From contig NZ_CP037423.1 in NCBI RefSeq assembly GCF_007754155.1, positions 2,976,001-3,040,000 on the forward strand: a DNA stretch of 64,000 nucleotides. The letters run 5' to 3'. This DNA comes from Stieleria neptunia. Its GTDB lineage: Bacteria; Planctomycetota; Planctomycetia; Pirellulales; Pirellulaceae. Below are positions 17,310-26,313 of the stretch, one piece after another. The notes under the pieces are model-generated. The model was not told the DNA's origin and did no database searches. It worked only from the letters and a program-made list of their open reading frames with translations. Position 1 is the stretch's first letter. Every line of letters begins with the position of its first letter. The position numbers and the translations under genes are program-made.

Positions 17310-19382
17310 TTACCGCGGGCCGCGCGGAAGGTGTTCGACCAGGTATCGGGCGATCAGCATTCTCACGTGCAGTTCGGATCGTTTGCCTTCGCGCAGGCCG
17401 TGGTCACGATTGGGGTAGACCATGTAGTCGAACCGTTTGCCGAGTTCGATCAACCGATCCACCAGGCCTTCGATGATCTGAATATGCGTGTTCGTCTCGC
17501 CGGACCCGGTGACGATCAGCAGGTTGCCCTTGAGCCCTTCGGCAAAATTCAGGGGGGCCGATCGTTCGTAGCCCTCCGGGTTGACTTCTCGGGTTCGCAT
17601 GTAGATTTCTTGGAACCACGCGTTGTACAAATGGGGCTGCGGTTTGGGGACGACGGCGATTCCGACGTGGTAATCGTCCGGTTTGCGGAACATGGCGTTC
17701 AAGGTGTTGGATCCCCCGCCGCTCCAGCCCCAAATTCCGACGCGTGACAGGTCCACATACGGTCGCGTGCGGCCGAGTTCTTTCAGCCCCGCGGCTTGAT
17801 CTTCCGTTGAAAGTGGTCCCAGGCTGCCGAAGATCGATCGCCGCCATGCGGCGCCTTTCGGTGCGGGGGTGCCGCGATTGTCGATCGAGACGACGAGGTA
17901 ACCGAGGTCGGCGATGACTCGATGAAAGTGGTTTTGGGCGGCTCCCCATTGGTCCAGCACCGTCTGTGCGTAGGGCTCGCCGTAAACGTAGATGAAGACG
18001 GGATACTTTTTGGAGGGATCAAAGTCCTTCGGCTTGATCATCCAGGCATCCATCGAGACACCGCCATCGATTTCCAGCCGGATGAATTCAGTCGGAGGGG
18101 TCATGAGCGTCGCGGCCCGATCGCGCAGTTCGCGGTTGTCCTCCAGCACGCGTACGACCTTGTGTCCATCCAGTTCGACCAAGTCGACGACCGGCGGCTG
18201 GTCGATGGTGGAATAGGTGTGAAACGCCCACTTGGCATCGGGCGAAAAATCGTAGTCGTGCGTCCCCGGTTGATCGCTGGGCGTGATCCGCTGGAGCGTT
18301 CCCGATCCATCGAGGGGGACTCGGTACAAGTACTTTCTCGGTCCATCGTCCGGCGCGGCGTAGAAGTAATACCAACCGCCCGGTTCATCGACGACGGCCC
18401 GATCAATGAGGTCGTAGTCGCCCGGTGTCAGCAGGGCCATTGCTTTGCCGTCGCGCGAATAGAGGAACGCGTGACGCCAGCCGTCTTTTTCGCTGATCAC
18501 GATGAACGCCTGGCCGTCTCGAACCCATGTCAGCCCCGAGTTCTTTCCCTGGCTGCCCACCGCCCATGCGGAATTGGTTTCGCGAAAGATCTCGTTGACT
18601 TCGCCGTCGACATTCACGAGCGAGAAGACGCGTTCGTCACGAAAACGACTCAGCTTTTCGACCAGCACTTCCTCCGAGTTTCCTGCCCACTCGACCTGCC
18701 CGAGATAGACGCCGTCCGGGCTGAACTCCATCGGCAACCATTGCAGTTCGCCCCCTTCGATTTCGACAACGCCGACGCGGAGGGCATTGATTTTTTCACC
18801 GACGCGAGCGAATCGCTGGTGTCGAACGCTCGGATACGAGGGATCGTCTGGCACCAGCATGGGGCGCATTCTGACGTCGGTCGCATCCGACTCAATGAAC
18901 ACCACGCGTGTCCCGTCGGGGCTCCATTGAGGCTCACGATAGGAAACGTCTCGGTCGGGCGGGCGCCGCGTCAATCGGGTTCGCCGGCCGGATTCCAGAT
19001 GACGGACGAACAGATCTTGGTCGCGAAATTCCAGGCGGTGCGTGCCGTCGGGCGACATCAGTTTTCGGCGGACCGGTTGCGACGTGTCGGGCGATTCGAC
19101 TTCCACCTGTTCGCCCGTCCGGACGTCATACGTCAGCAACCGCGGTTGGTCGGAATTCGGATCCTGTTGACGAACGGTGTATCCGGAGCTGTCGGGTAAC
19201 CATTTGCCCTGAAAGTCCTTCGCCCGAAATTGGCCGTGTTCGTAAATCGCTTTCAGCCGTGGTTCGGCTTGCGAGACCCACGTCGAATCCTCGGCTGTTT
19301 GTGCGGGGAGTGGGCCGAGTCCGATCGCAGCGTTTGCAATCAGGAAGAAAAGCGTGACCGGGAATCCTTGTCTCGGCATCAT
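17310..19382 (-). CDS. S9-family (dipeptidyl-peptidase IV-like) secreted peptidase
   Basis: Starting from the ATGATG at 19382 the protein has 690 residues and a signal peptide (MMPRQGFPVTLFFLIANAA). Residues ~40-430 form the N-terminal propeller; the C-terminal alpha/beta hydrolase has the nucleophile in GWSGGGS and the catalytic histidine in NRDHGL. Where DPPIV relatives have the catalytic aspartate in G-x-x-D-D-N-x-H, this protein reads GSGETNTH, so the acid appears to be glutamate. The family removes Xaa-Pro or related dipeptides from peptides. The leader upstream is shared with 11474-11660. The frame continues upstream to 19571 but only through that leader. Confidence 0.88.
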   Translation of the reverse strand: MMPRQGFPVTLFFLIANAAIGLGPLPAQTAEDSTWVSQAEPRLKAIYEHGQFRAKDFQGKWLPDSSGYTVRQQDPNSDQPRLLTYDVRTGEQVEVESPDTSQPVRRKLMSPDGTHRLEFRDQDLFVRHLESGRRTRLTRRPPDRDVSYREPQWSPDGTRVVFIESDATDVRMRPMLVPDDPSYPSVRHQRFARVGEKINALRVGVVEIEGGELQWLPMEFSPDGVYLGQVEWAGNSEEVLVEKLSRFRDERVFSLVNVDGEVNEIFRETNSAWAVGSQGKNSGLTWVRDGQAFIVISEKDGWRHAFLYSRDGKAMALLTPGDYDLIDRAVVDEPGGWYYFYAAPDDGPRKYLYRVPLDGSGTLQRITPSDQPGTHDYDFSPDAKWAFHTYSTIDQPPVVDLVELDGHKVVRVLEDNRELRDRAATLMTPPTEFIRLEIDGGVSMDAWMIKPKDFDPSKKYPVFIYVYGEPYAQTVLDQWGAAQNHFHRVIADLGYLVVSIDNRGTPAPKGAAWRRSIFGSLGPLSTEDQAAGLKELGRTRPYVDLSRVGIWGWSGGGSNTLNAMFRKPDDYHVGIAVVPKPQPHLYNAWFQEIYMRTREVNPEGYERSAPLNFAEGLKGNLLIVTGSGETNTHIQIIEGLVDRLIELGKRFDYMVYPNRDHGLREGKRSELHVRMLIARYLVEHLPRGPR

Positions 19383-19568
19383 GGAAAATCGCTCGCTGTT
19401 GGGGCCATTCGGTGAAGTGACGCGGGGCCTCGGCGAGCGCGTGAAACATCGTCCTCGATGCGTTTCGCTCGTCTCCCGGCTGCCTTGAGTCGTCATCGTA
19501 GTCCCTCGGCGGCGCGTCTTCTTGTTCCAACGCACGCGCCCATCGGTGATTCGCGCACATCGCGACGG
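19383..19568 (-). promoter_or_regulatory. Long leader shared with the 11.4-kb relic
   Basis: The ~185 bp before the peptidase start are similar in sequence and spacing to 11475-11660. Both copies keep an 80-codon frame without stops beginning MCA (minus strand, from 19560 and 11649) that overlaps the signal-peptide codons out of phase. It could be a structured 5' leader, a leader peptide, or only homology from gene duplication. Confidence 0.5.
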
Positions 19569-19606
19569 CATCGTTTGGGGGCAGGCCGGGCCTCGACTTT
19601 GAACCG

Positions 19607-19700
19607 AACGGAAACGAAGTGTCGGATCGAGCGAGTGGGATAGGCTTCCAGCCTGTCATTCCAGCGTCGACAGGCTGGAAGCCTATCCCACTTTTTTTCC
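19607..19700. repeat. Interspersed hairpin element, GTGGGATAGGC family
   Basis: Arms AGTGGGATAGGCTTCCAGCC and their complement enclose a short loop at 19636-19694, flanked by a CGGAAACGAAGTGTCGGATC outer segment. Near-identical copies occur at 24876-24975 and as a half copy at 33168-33196. It sits between convergent-side ends of genes and may act as a terminator. Confidence 0.8.
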
Positions 19701-19710
19701 GGGCATTGGC

Positions 19711-20118
19711 CTAGCAGCGGTTGGAACCATCGGGGCGGCCGTTTCGCTTGCCCGTGCAGTGCTCGCTGAGAAAATCGACCAGCCGGTCCGGTGCAAAGGG
19801 TTTCATCAGGAAGATCACCGCCTGGAAGCTCGCCAGTTGGGCCAGCACGTCTTCGTCACGATGTCCGCTGATCACAACGGTCGGAACTGCGGTGCCTTCG
19901 TCGGTGAGTTGCGTCAGCAGATCGATTCCGCTCATTTCGGGCAATCGCAGGTCCAGCACCATGCCGTCGATGGAGCCGTTCAAGTCTCCGAGCAAGAATT
20001 CTTCGGCACTTGAGACGCAATGGGGGTCAAATCCGAAGGCTGCGAGCAGCGCCCGGACGGAGTCTTGGACCGCGGGGTCATCATCAACAATGCATACTTT
20101 TGCTTTCGCAACATTCAT
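19711..20118 (-). CDS. Receiver-only response regulator (FixJ-like receiver)
   Basis: The ATG at 20118 begins MNVAKAKVCIVDDDPAVQDS and gives 135 residues, just one receiver domain. The acidic pocket is VDDD, the phosphorylated aspartate lies in VLDLRLPEMSG, the conserved Ser/Thr in VVISGH and the lysine in FLMKPF. This pattern is closest to FixJ-type receivers, but no DNA-binding domain follows. The gene overlaps the end of the kinase gene by 35 bp, so the pair is one transcriptional unit and the kinase is its likely phosphodonor. The output is unknown; it could be a phosphate shuttle to another regulator or a direct protein binder. Confidence 0.88.
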   Translation of the reverse strand: MNVAKAKVCIVDDDPAVQDSVRALLAAFGFDPHCVSSAEEFLLGDLNGSIDGMVLDLRLPEMSGIDLLTQLTDEGTAVPTVVISGHRDEDVLAQLASFQAVIFLMKPFAPDRLVDFLSEHCTGKRNGRPDGSNRC

Positions 20119-21886
20119 CGGCGAATTCTCCGCTGAGTGGCAGCACCACGAGAAAGACCGTTCCGCGAGGGGTGGATTCTTCAACGACGAGTGATCCCTG
20201 GTGGGCTTCAATGATGGAACGTGCAACGGCCAGCCCCATGCCCATGCCTTCCGGTTTCGTCGTGAAGAATGTACGAAAAACATCTCGCTTGTCTTCTGAC
20301 TCGATTCCGTTTCCGGTGTCTTTGACGCGGATCTCGATATGCTCGGTTGTCGACACGGTGTGAATGGTCAGGGTTCGCCGGGAGCGTTCCACCTGGTCCA
20401 TCGCCTGGATCGCGTTTTGGAACAGGTTCATGAGCACTTGTTGGAGCTGCACTTGATGGCCATCAACCGTCAGGGATTCGGCGTGCAATTGAGTGATGAG
20501 ATCAACGCCACGGGCGCGAAGGTCAGGTCCCATGATGCCCAACGAACTTTCGATCAGCTGATGGATATCCGTTGGCTGGTTGTCAGCCGGGTTGGGCTTG
20601 AGGAGGCGTCGGATGCCGCGGACGATCTCGGCGGCGCGATGCGCCTGGTCGCGAACCCGTCCGGCATGTTCGCGGATGGCTGCGGTCTGGACGGGGGACT
20701 CCGAAGCAAGTTTCTCGAGGACAAAGGCGTAGTTGGTCGCCGCCGAAAGAGGTTGATTCAGTTCGTGGGCGATCGACGAAACCAGTTCGCCCAGCAGATT
20801 GACGCGGCTGGCGTGTGCCAGTTTATCGCGATGATCTTTGAGTTGTTGCTCGATGCGACGTTTCTCGGTGATGTCCTCGGTAATACTCAGCACATGCGCC
20901 GTCTCGTCGCTTCCGTATCGGATGGGAACCTGGCGGGTCGTCATGGTGCGATGCTGGCCCTTCAATCCGACGATTTCGAATTCCAGACGGTTGGATTCCC
21001 CACGCAGAACCGCTTGTGACGCCTTGATGAAACGCTCGCGATCTTCCTCGACGATGACATCGAAGATGCATTTCCCCAAGACGTCTTCCCGCTCGGCTTC
21101 GAGCAGCTGAAGTCCGGCAGAGTTGATGTCGACCAGACGCCCTTCGCGGTCGACCAGTTTGACGCACTGGGGCTCCGACTCAAAGATCAAGCGGAAGCGT
21201 CGGTTGCTTTCCATGATGCTGGTCATCGCCTTTTCACGCAGTTGATCGTAGGCGTGAAATCGGCGTAGCAGTAGAAAAAGCAGGGTCGCAGACAGGACGG
21301 CGAACACCGCCCCCAGCACGAGGCTCTCTGTCCTGGTTTGATGCCACACCAGCGCGGTGTTTTGTTGTGATGTCGCCCATTCGCTTTCCAGTTGTCGTTG
21401 CAAAACAGCCATGGCCCGGCTGAACTGGTCCACGTCGTGTTCAAAGGCATCAAAGTCTGCGCGATCGACGACCCCGGTTTGGGCATACGTCGTGATCATC
21501 TGTCTGCCGCTGCCGGCGATCTGATGCTGTTGCTCCAGCACGCGATCGAATTGCTCGCGAGAGACTGCGTCCAACGCCGCCTGCTGGAGGAACGATCGTG
21601 AGAACTGTTCGTAGTTCGCGGCCCAGGTTTCGAAGTCTCGTTTTTCAGCCTCATCGCCCGAGATCACGAACGCAAAGCATTCTTGGACGGCGTCATTGGT
21701 TCTGCTGCGAAGGTCAAACAAACGACCGACCGAGGGCGCTCGACGATTGTTTGTTCGGGTCACCGCGTCGACGCGCACGAACAAGTACACACAATAGGTG
21801 GACGCCAACAGCAGCAGCGCCGCAAACGAAAGGATCAGCGATCGGGGATACGCGGATCGGGGAGCTTTCGATTCTTCGTTGATCAT
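20084..21886 (-). CDS. PAS-containing sensor histidine kinase
   Basis: The ATG at 21886 starts MINEESKAPRSAYPRSL and is followed at once by the first membrane helix (LILSFAALLLLASTYCVYLF), giving 600 residues; the frame is open to 22264 but that stretch looks untranslated. Residues ~40-200 are a helical periplasmic sensor (CHASE3-like), then a second helix (LVLGAVFAVLSATLLFLLL), a PAS domain with its PAC tail (residues ~245-355), the H-box SIAHELNQPLS, and an HATPase with GIESEDKRDVFRTFFTTKPEGMGMGL. The H-box resembles FixL/DctB kinases. It should phosphorylate the overlapping receiver. The signal is unknown. Confidence 0.9.
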   Translation of the reverse strand: MINEESKAPRSAYPRSLILSFAALLLLASTYCVYLFVRVDAVTRTNNRRAPSVGRLFDLRSRTNDAVQECFAFVISGDEAEKRDFETWAANYEQFSRSFLQQAALDAVSREQFDRVLEQQHQIAGSGRQMITTYAQTGVVDRADFDAFEHDVDQFSRAMAVLQRQLESEWATSQQNTALVWHQTRTESLVLGAVFAVLSATLLFLLLRRFHAYDQLREKAMTSIMESNRRFRLIFESEPQCVKLVDREGRLVDINSAGLQLLEAEREDVLGKCIFDVIVEEDRERFIKASQAVLRGESNRLEFEIVGLKGQHRTMTTRQVPIRYGSDETAHVLSITEDITEKRRIEQQLKDHRDKLAHASRVNLLGELVSSIAHELNQPLSAATNYAFVLEKLASESPVQTAAIREHAGRVRDQAHRAAEIVRGIRRLLKPNPADNQPTDIHQLIESSLGIMGPDLRARGVDLITQLHAESLTVDGHQVQLQQVLMNLFQNAIQAMDQVERSRRTLTIHTVSTTEHIEIRVKDTGNGIESEDKRDVFRTFFTTKPEGMGMGLAVARSIIEAHQGSLVVEESTPRGTVFLVVLPLSGEFADECCESKSMHC

Positions 21887-22528
21887 TCGACCGGCTGCCG
21901 TTCGATTCGCAGAAGGTGGCTGTCTGGACGCGTGATGGACGCCCGATGGCGCGGGACGTGAGATTCCGAAACGCTTGAGTCGGCGCAGAGAGACGTGACC
22001 CCCGATTATGGACGGTGGCATGGCGACCGCCAAGGGTAGCTCCTCTAGCCTACCGTACCCCTGGGGGCTCGCAACCGTCCGGTTGAGGGGATGGGCCGCT
22101 TTGGCGCGAGCCCCAACGGCTTCGTTCGCGGCGATCGTCCGCCAGAAACTCCGCCAGAAACACTGCGTTTCCCTCGCCGGAGGCGTTTCGTCCAGCACTT
22201 GCCAGGGACTGATCAAACAACCACCCCAACCAGGCATCCTGGATTCACAGACGCTCGTCTCCACAGATCGATTCAGGACACGAGCAAGACTCCGGGGCAG
22301 CCTGTGTTCCGGAGTCCCTCTCTTGTGGAGGTCGTGCCGTTTTTAAGTTATTGCTTGGGGCACCCATCGAGAGTGAAGTGAGCGTGCCGATTCACCGATC
22401 GACGTCCCCTCGCTTCGCTCGACCCTCCTGCCAGGAGGGTGACTCTAAAACTGCACGACCTCGGTGGACGGGGGAAAGGTTTCAGTCCCATGACCGGAAT
22501 CGTCGGTCGTTGATTGCCCGTTTGGCCG
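21887..22528. other. Gene-poor intergenic region with a REP-like element
   Basis: No gene is supported between the kinase start and the small gene ending at 22529. A REP-like stem (CCCTCCTGCCAGGAGGG) with the tail AAAACTGCACGACCTC lies at 22408-22463 and belongs to the family also seen near 39.6, 40.05, 58.2, 58.3 and 61.58 kb. The remainder probably carries the kinase promoter. Confidence 0.5.
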
Positions 22529-22753
22529 TCAATGGAGCTGATACTTCTGGTCGGTCCAGCATCGCGGCAGCGGTTCGCCGGAGGGGAACACCAGGGCCGA
22601 TTTGGCGAACACACTTTCGTCCTGCTCCTCTTCACCCGCCTGCCGTCTGGCGACGACTTCCGATTCCAGCGGACTGGCGAGTTGATCGATTCGGCTGACC
22701 CGGATCAGGTCCTCGGATTGGCGCTCTTTTAAAAACATGGTGACGGTCTTCAT
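22529..22753 (-). CDS. Small hypothetical protein, 74 aa
   Basis: A short protein starting MKTVTMFLKERQSEDLIRV with an AAAGGACGG ribosome site a few bases ahead of the ATG at 22753. It is charged, mostly hydrophilic, has acidic and basic clusters and two Cys-free termini apart from one late Cys-Trp pair, and no signal peptide. I do not recognise a family. It is divergent from the transketolase gene, with 246 bp between the two starts. The good ribosome site is the main reason for calling it. Confidence 0.45.
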   Translation of the reverse strand: MKTVTMFLKERQSEDLIRVSRIDQLASPLESEVVARRQAGEEEQDESVFAKSALVFPSGEPLPRCWTDQKYQLH

Positions 22754-22999
22754 CGGTCCGTCCTTTGGTTGAAGGATGTCGAGTCTGGTGACGATCCCAT
22801 CGCCGCGAGATGGAGCGGTTCACATCCATCACGTCTGCGGCGATCAGGCAAATTGGATTGGCCGCAAGTCCCGTTCCATTGCAGATGGATCTTGGACGAC
22901 GGGGATTCGTGTTGGCAGTCGGCGCATGATTTGCAACCGCTTCAAAGGCTGGCGTCGCCGGCTTCGTCAGAGGAATCTCGAACACGCACGGAGAACAAC

Positions 23000-24865
23000 A
23001 TGTCGACTGCATCCGCAACGCAAACCGAACACCTGCACGAACTGTCGCGACAAATCCGTCGCTGGATCATTCGCTGCACCTCTCAGGCCGACTCAGGGCA
23101 TCCGACCTCCTCCCTGTCGTCTGTCGAATTGATGGTGGGCCTGTTATTCGGAGATTGCTTTCGGTTCAATCTGCAGCAACCCGATCACCCCGCCAATGAC
23201 CGATTGATCTTTTCCAAAGGCCACGCCTCGCCGCTGTTCTATTCACTTTGGGCCGCAGCGGGGGAGATTGAACCCGAGGATTTGATGGGCTATCGAACGT
23301 TTGGTAGCCGACTGGAAGGTCACCCCACGTCACGATTTCGTTTGACCGAAGCGGCAACTGGATCGCTCGGTCAAGGGCTTTCGATCGGGGTGGGCATGGC
23401 TTTAACAGCGAAGTCTCTCGACCGATCGCCCAGTCGGACGTTCGTCCTGTTGGGCGACAGCGAAATGGCGGAGGGTTCACAGTGGGAAGCGATCCAGTTG
23501 GCAGCTCACTATCAACTGGACAATTTGATCGGGATCTTGGATGTGAATCGTTTGGGCCAACGTGGCGAGACGATGTACGGTCACGATTTGACCGCCTACC
23601 GTGATCGCATCGAGTCGTTCGGTTGGCGATGCGTGCTGATCGAAGACGGACATGACTACGATCAGGTGCGACGAGCCTATGCGGCGCTCGGCGAGGCGGG
23701 CGAGCGGTCTGGCAAGCCGACCATGTTGATCGCCCGAACGATCAAGGGGAAAGGGATTCCGTCGTTGGAAGACGAAAACGGGCATCACGGCAAACCGGTT
23801 GACCAGGAATCACTTGATCAGGTCCTGTCGCAGTTAGGCGACCCGAACCGGTCAATCCGTGGCGAAATCGCTCCGCCGGTTGTGTATCAACCGGATCCCG
23901 CAGCTTCCCGCGAAGTCGCATCTGTCGATTATTCGCTGGGTGACCAAGTGGCGACTCGCGATGCGTTCGGTAACGCTTTGGTTCGATTGGCTGACAAGTA
24001 CCCGCGATTGGTGTCGCTCGATGGCGAGGTCTGCAACTCGACTCGATCCAAACGCTTTCGTGATCAGTATCCGGATCGCTTTTTTGAGATGTTTGTTGCC
24101 GAACAGAATATGGTCGGCGCCGCGACGGGGATGGCACTGCGTGGCAAAACTCCATTCGTTTCCACGTTTGCAGCGTTCTTGACCCGTGCGTTTGATCAGA
24201 TTCGTATGGCGCCGTATTCAGACGCTTCGATCAAATTTGTCGGATCGCACTGCGGCGTCTCGATCGGCCAGGACGGACCGTCGCAAATGGGTCTCGAAGA
24301 CATCGCGATGTTTCGTACGATCCAAAACGGTTTGGTGCTGTACCCCAGCGATGCTACGTCGACCGAAGCACTCGTCGATTTGATGGCCGATTACGATGGG
24401 ATCGCCTACCTGAGAACGACGCGAGGCAAGCTTCCGGTCATTTACGATGCGGAGGAAACATTCCAGATCGGAGGCAGCAAGGTGCTGCGGACGAGCGACG
24501 CAGACCAAGTGACATTGATTGCCGCGGGCATCACATTGCATGAATGTTTGTCGGCACAGGCAATGTTGCAAGACCGCGGGATTGTGGCACGCGTGATCGA
24601 TCTCTATTCGATCAAACCGCTCGATCATGCGACGGTGCGGCAGGCCGCAGACCAGAGCGAGGTTGTTTTCACTGTCGAAGACCATTTTCCCGAGGGCGGA
24701 CTCGGCGAGGCGGTGTTGACCAGTTTGTCCGATCACTCCACCCCGGTGAACTGCATCGCAGTCCGCAAACGTCCGCTCAGCGGATCGCCGGACGAGCTGC
24801 TCGACGCCGAAGGGATCTCAGCGGCCATGATCGCCGATGCGGTCACACGGTGGCTGATACGCTAA
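23000..24865 (+). CDS. tkt: Transketolase
   Basis: Starting at the ATG at 23000 (GGAG eight bases upstream) the protein has 621 residues, the length of the shorter animal/archaeal-type transketolases. The N-terminal domain has RLIFSKGHASPLFYSLW, and the thiamine-diphosphate motif GDSEMAEGSQWEAIQLA ends in N (residues ~150-185). The second pyrimidine-binding domain has the catalytic glutamate in FVAEQNMVGAATGMAL. It moves two-carbon ketol groups between sugar phosphates in the non-oxidative pentose phosphate pathway. It appears monocistronic and is followed by a large hairpin. The open frame upstream of 23000 has no family similarity. Confidence 0.93.
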   Translation: MSTASATQTEHLHELSRQIRRWIIRCTSQADSGHPTSSLSSVELMVGLLFGDCFRFNLQQPDHPANDRLIFSKGHASPLFYSLWAAAGEIEPEDLMGYRTFGSRLEGHPTSRFRLTEAATGSLGQGLSIGVGMALTAKSLDRSPSRTFVLLGDSEMAEGSQWEAIQLAAHYQLDNLIGILDVNRLGQRGETMYGHDLTAYRDRIESFGWRCVLIEDGHDYDQVRRAYAALGEAGERSGKPTMLIARTIKGKGIPSLEDENGHHGKPVDQESLDQVLSQLGDPNRSIRGEIAPPVVYQPDPAASREVASVDYSLGDQVATRDAFGNALVRLADKYPRLVSLDGEVCNSTRSKRFRDQYPDRFFEMFVAEQNMVGAATGMALRGKTPFVSTFAAFLTRAFDQIRMAPYSDASIKFVGSHCGVSIGQDGPSQMGLEDIAMFRTIQNGLVLYPSDATSTEALVDLMADYDGIAYLRTTRGKLPVIYDAEETFQIGGSKVLRTSDADQVTLIAAGITLHECLSAQAMLQDRGIVARVIDLYSIKPLDHATVRQAADQSEVVFTVEDHFPEGGLGEAVLTSLSDHSTPVNCIAVRKRPLSGSPDELLDAEGISAAMIADAVTRWLIR

Positions 24866-24875
24866 GGATCGAACG

Positions 24876-24975
24876 GAAAATAAGTGGGATAGGCTTCCAG
24901 CCTGTCGGCTCTGGAATGACAGGCTGGAAGCCTATCCCACTTGTCCGATCCGACACTTATTTTCCGTGCGGTGCT
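24876..24975. repeat. Interspersed hairpin element, GTGGGATAGGC family
   Basis: Perfect arms AGTGGGATAGGCTTCCAGCC plus TGTC and complement enclose an 11-base loop (24891-24943), with outer segments resembling TCCGATCCGACACTTATTTTCC. Second full copy of the family at 19607-19700. It follows transketolase and lies at the end of the convergent cox operon, so it could terminate both. Confidence 0.85.
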
Positions 24976-25220
24976 AAGCAAGCTGGCAGATTCTGGACCC
25001 GGGCCGTTGTTTTGTTGATCTGTACATTTGTGATGTCAGTCGAACGAGCCTCGTGCATCTTCGTGCCCGCGAACCCAATGACAACCGCCGCGACCAGAAA
25101 CATCGTGACGCTGCCGCCGACGGAAAGCGAAAGATTCAGCATGGCAATGCGATGACGTCCCCCACACGACTCGTCATCGTGCGAATCATGGTGAGCATGG
25201 TTTGACACAGCGAATCGCAT
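24957..25220 (-). CDS. Small single-pass membrane protein at the end of the cox operon
   Basis: An 87-residue protein with a His/Asp-rich head (SNHAHHDSHDDESCGGRHR), one hydrophobic helix (VTMFLVAAVVIGFAG) and a hydrophilic tail. It starts 23 bp after the triheme cytochrome stop on the same strand, so it is probably the last gene of the oxidase operon. The His-rich segment could bind copper or heme iron, which is inference. Its final codons run into the hairpin element, so the tail may not be conserved. No family is recognised. Confidence 0.55.
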   Translation of the reverse strand: MRFAVSNHAHHDSHDDESCGGRHRIAMLNLSLSVGGSVTMFLVAAVVIGFAGTKMHEARSTDITNVQINKTTARVQNLPACLAPHGK

Positions 25221-25242
25221 GATGACATGCGTTGAACGAACA

Positions 25243-26313
25243 TCATTCGTCTTCTCCCGTCGGGTCGCGGGTCAGTGACGCGAAATAGCTGGCGATCTGT
25301 TGTGATTGTTCTTCATCGATGGCATCGGCGATTTTGTGCATCAGATTGCCGCTGCCAGCGCCTCCTCGTGATCGCTTCCGGAATAACGTCAGCTGACGAC
25401 TCAAGAATTCGGCGGGTTGCCCAGCCAAAACCGGGTAGGACGGATCATTCCACACACCGTGGCACTCCGAACAGGCGGCGACTTTCAGCGAGTCGTCTTG
25501 CTGCGAAATCAGTTTACGTCCTGCTCGGATTTCTTCGGCGTCCAAATCGGATCGATCCGGCATCGTCGGCTGTTGCCCGGCGTACCACTTCGCCGCCGCG
25601 ACGATTTCCGGCTGACTCAGCCGCGCGGCGATCGGCTCCATCACTCCGCTATGTCGATCACCCTTGGCAAACGCTTGCAGTGACTCCCGCAAGTAGACCT
25701 CGTTTTGGCCGGCGAGGATCGGCACGCGGGCATTGTCGCGGCCCATCCCATCGGCTGCATGACAAACCGCGCAGGCTTCCGTCACGATTGCAGGCGCGTC
25801 GGAGTTCTCGGTGACGTGGACCAGGTCCTGGTATTCCGCGACGCTCATCTTGCTGAACTGTTTCAGAAACGCCACCAATGGCCAGATCTCGTCGTCGCGT
25901 TGGCGGGTCGGCCACGCGGGCATCCCGGTAAACTTGATTCCGTGTTTCACGATGTAAAACATCTCGGACGGTTCCAACTCGTGCAGCACGTCGGGCAAGT
26001 ACGGCGGCGCGGGAGTCATCGCCGCTGGGACCGGGGGCGACGGCAAGCCGGGGCGACCGTGGCACCATTTGCAATTGGACTGGTAGATGCCCGCGCCCAA
26101 CGTCAGCATACCGGGCTCGTCCAGCGGAGGAACCTCCGTTCCGTTGCTGTGAAAGGCGACGGAGCGATCGCTGGCAAAACCGAGAATCCAACGGGTGATC
26201 GGCCAATGCCCGCTGCTGGCCTTGACGGGCATGATGCCGGAAACCAACACGAGTAGACCGATCACTGCCAAAACCAAGCCGAGCAGCGCAATCTTTTTCA
26301 AAAAGTCCTTCAT
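25243..26313 (-). CDS. Membrane-anchored triheme cytochrome c
   Basis: A 356-residue protein with an N-terminal anchor (IALLGLVLAVIGLLVLVSGI) and three covalent-heme motifs: CKWCH (~residue 82), CAVCH (~181) and CSECH (~282). The second and third are followed by family-style segments seen in cytochrome c4-like two-domain proteins (PILAGQNEVYL, YPVLAGQPAEFL). It should carry electrons in the periplasm to the adjacent caa3-type oxidase. It overlaps the upstream ctaG-like gene by four bases. The operon position supports oxidase partnership over a role in other pathways. Confidence 0.9.
   Translation of the reverse strand: MKDFLKKIALLGLVLAVIGLLVLVSGIMPVKASSGHWPITRWILGFASDRSVAFHSNGTEVPPLDEPGMLTLGAGIYQSNCKWCHGRPGLPSPPVPAAMTPAPPYLPDVLHELEPSEMFYIVKHGIKFTGMPAWPTRQRDDEIWPLVAFLKQFSKMSVAEYQDLVHVTENSDAPAIVTEACAVCHAADGMGRDNARVPILAGQNEVYLRESLQAFAKGDRHSGVMEPIAARLSQPEIVAAAKWYAGQQPTMPDRSDLDAEEIRAGRKLISQQDDSLKVAACSECHGVWNDPSYPVLAGQPAEFLSRQLTLFRKRSRGGAGSGNLMHKIADAIDEEQSQQIASYFASLTRDPTGEDE

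Noticed and set aside
17922..19199. 425-codon plus-strand frame opposite the S9 peptidase
   Set aside because: Shadow of the peptidase gene; no signal or family motif.
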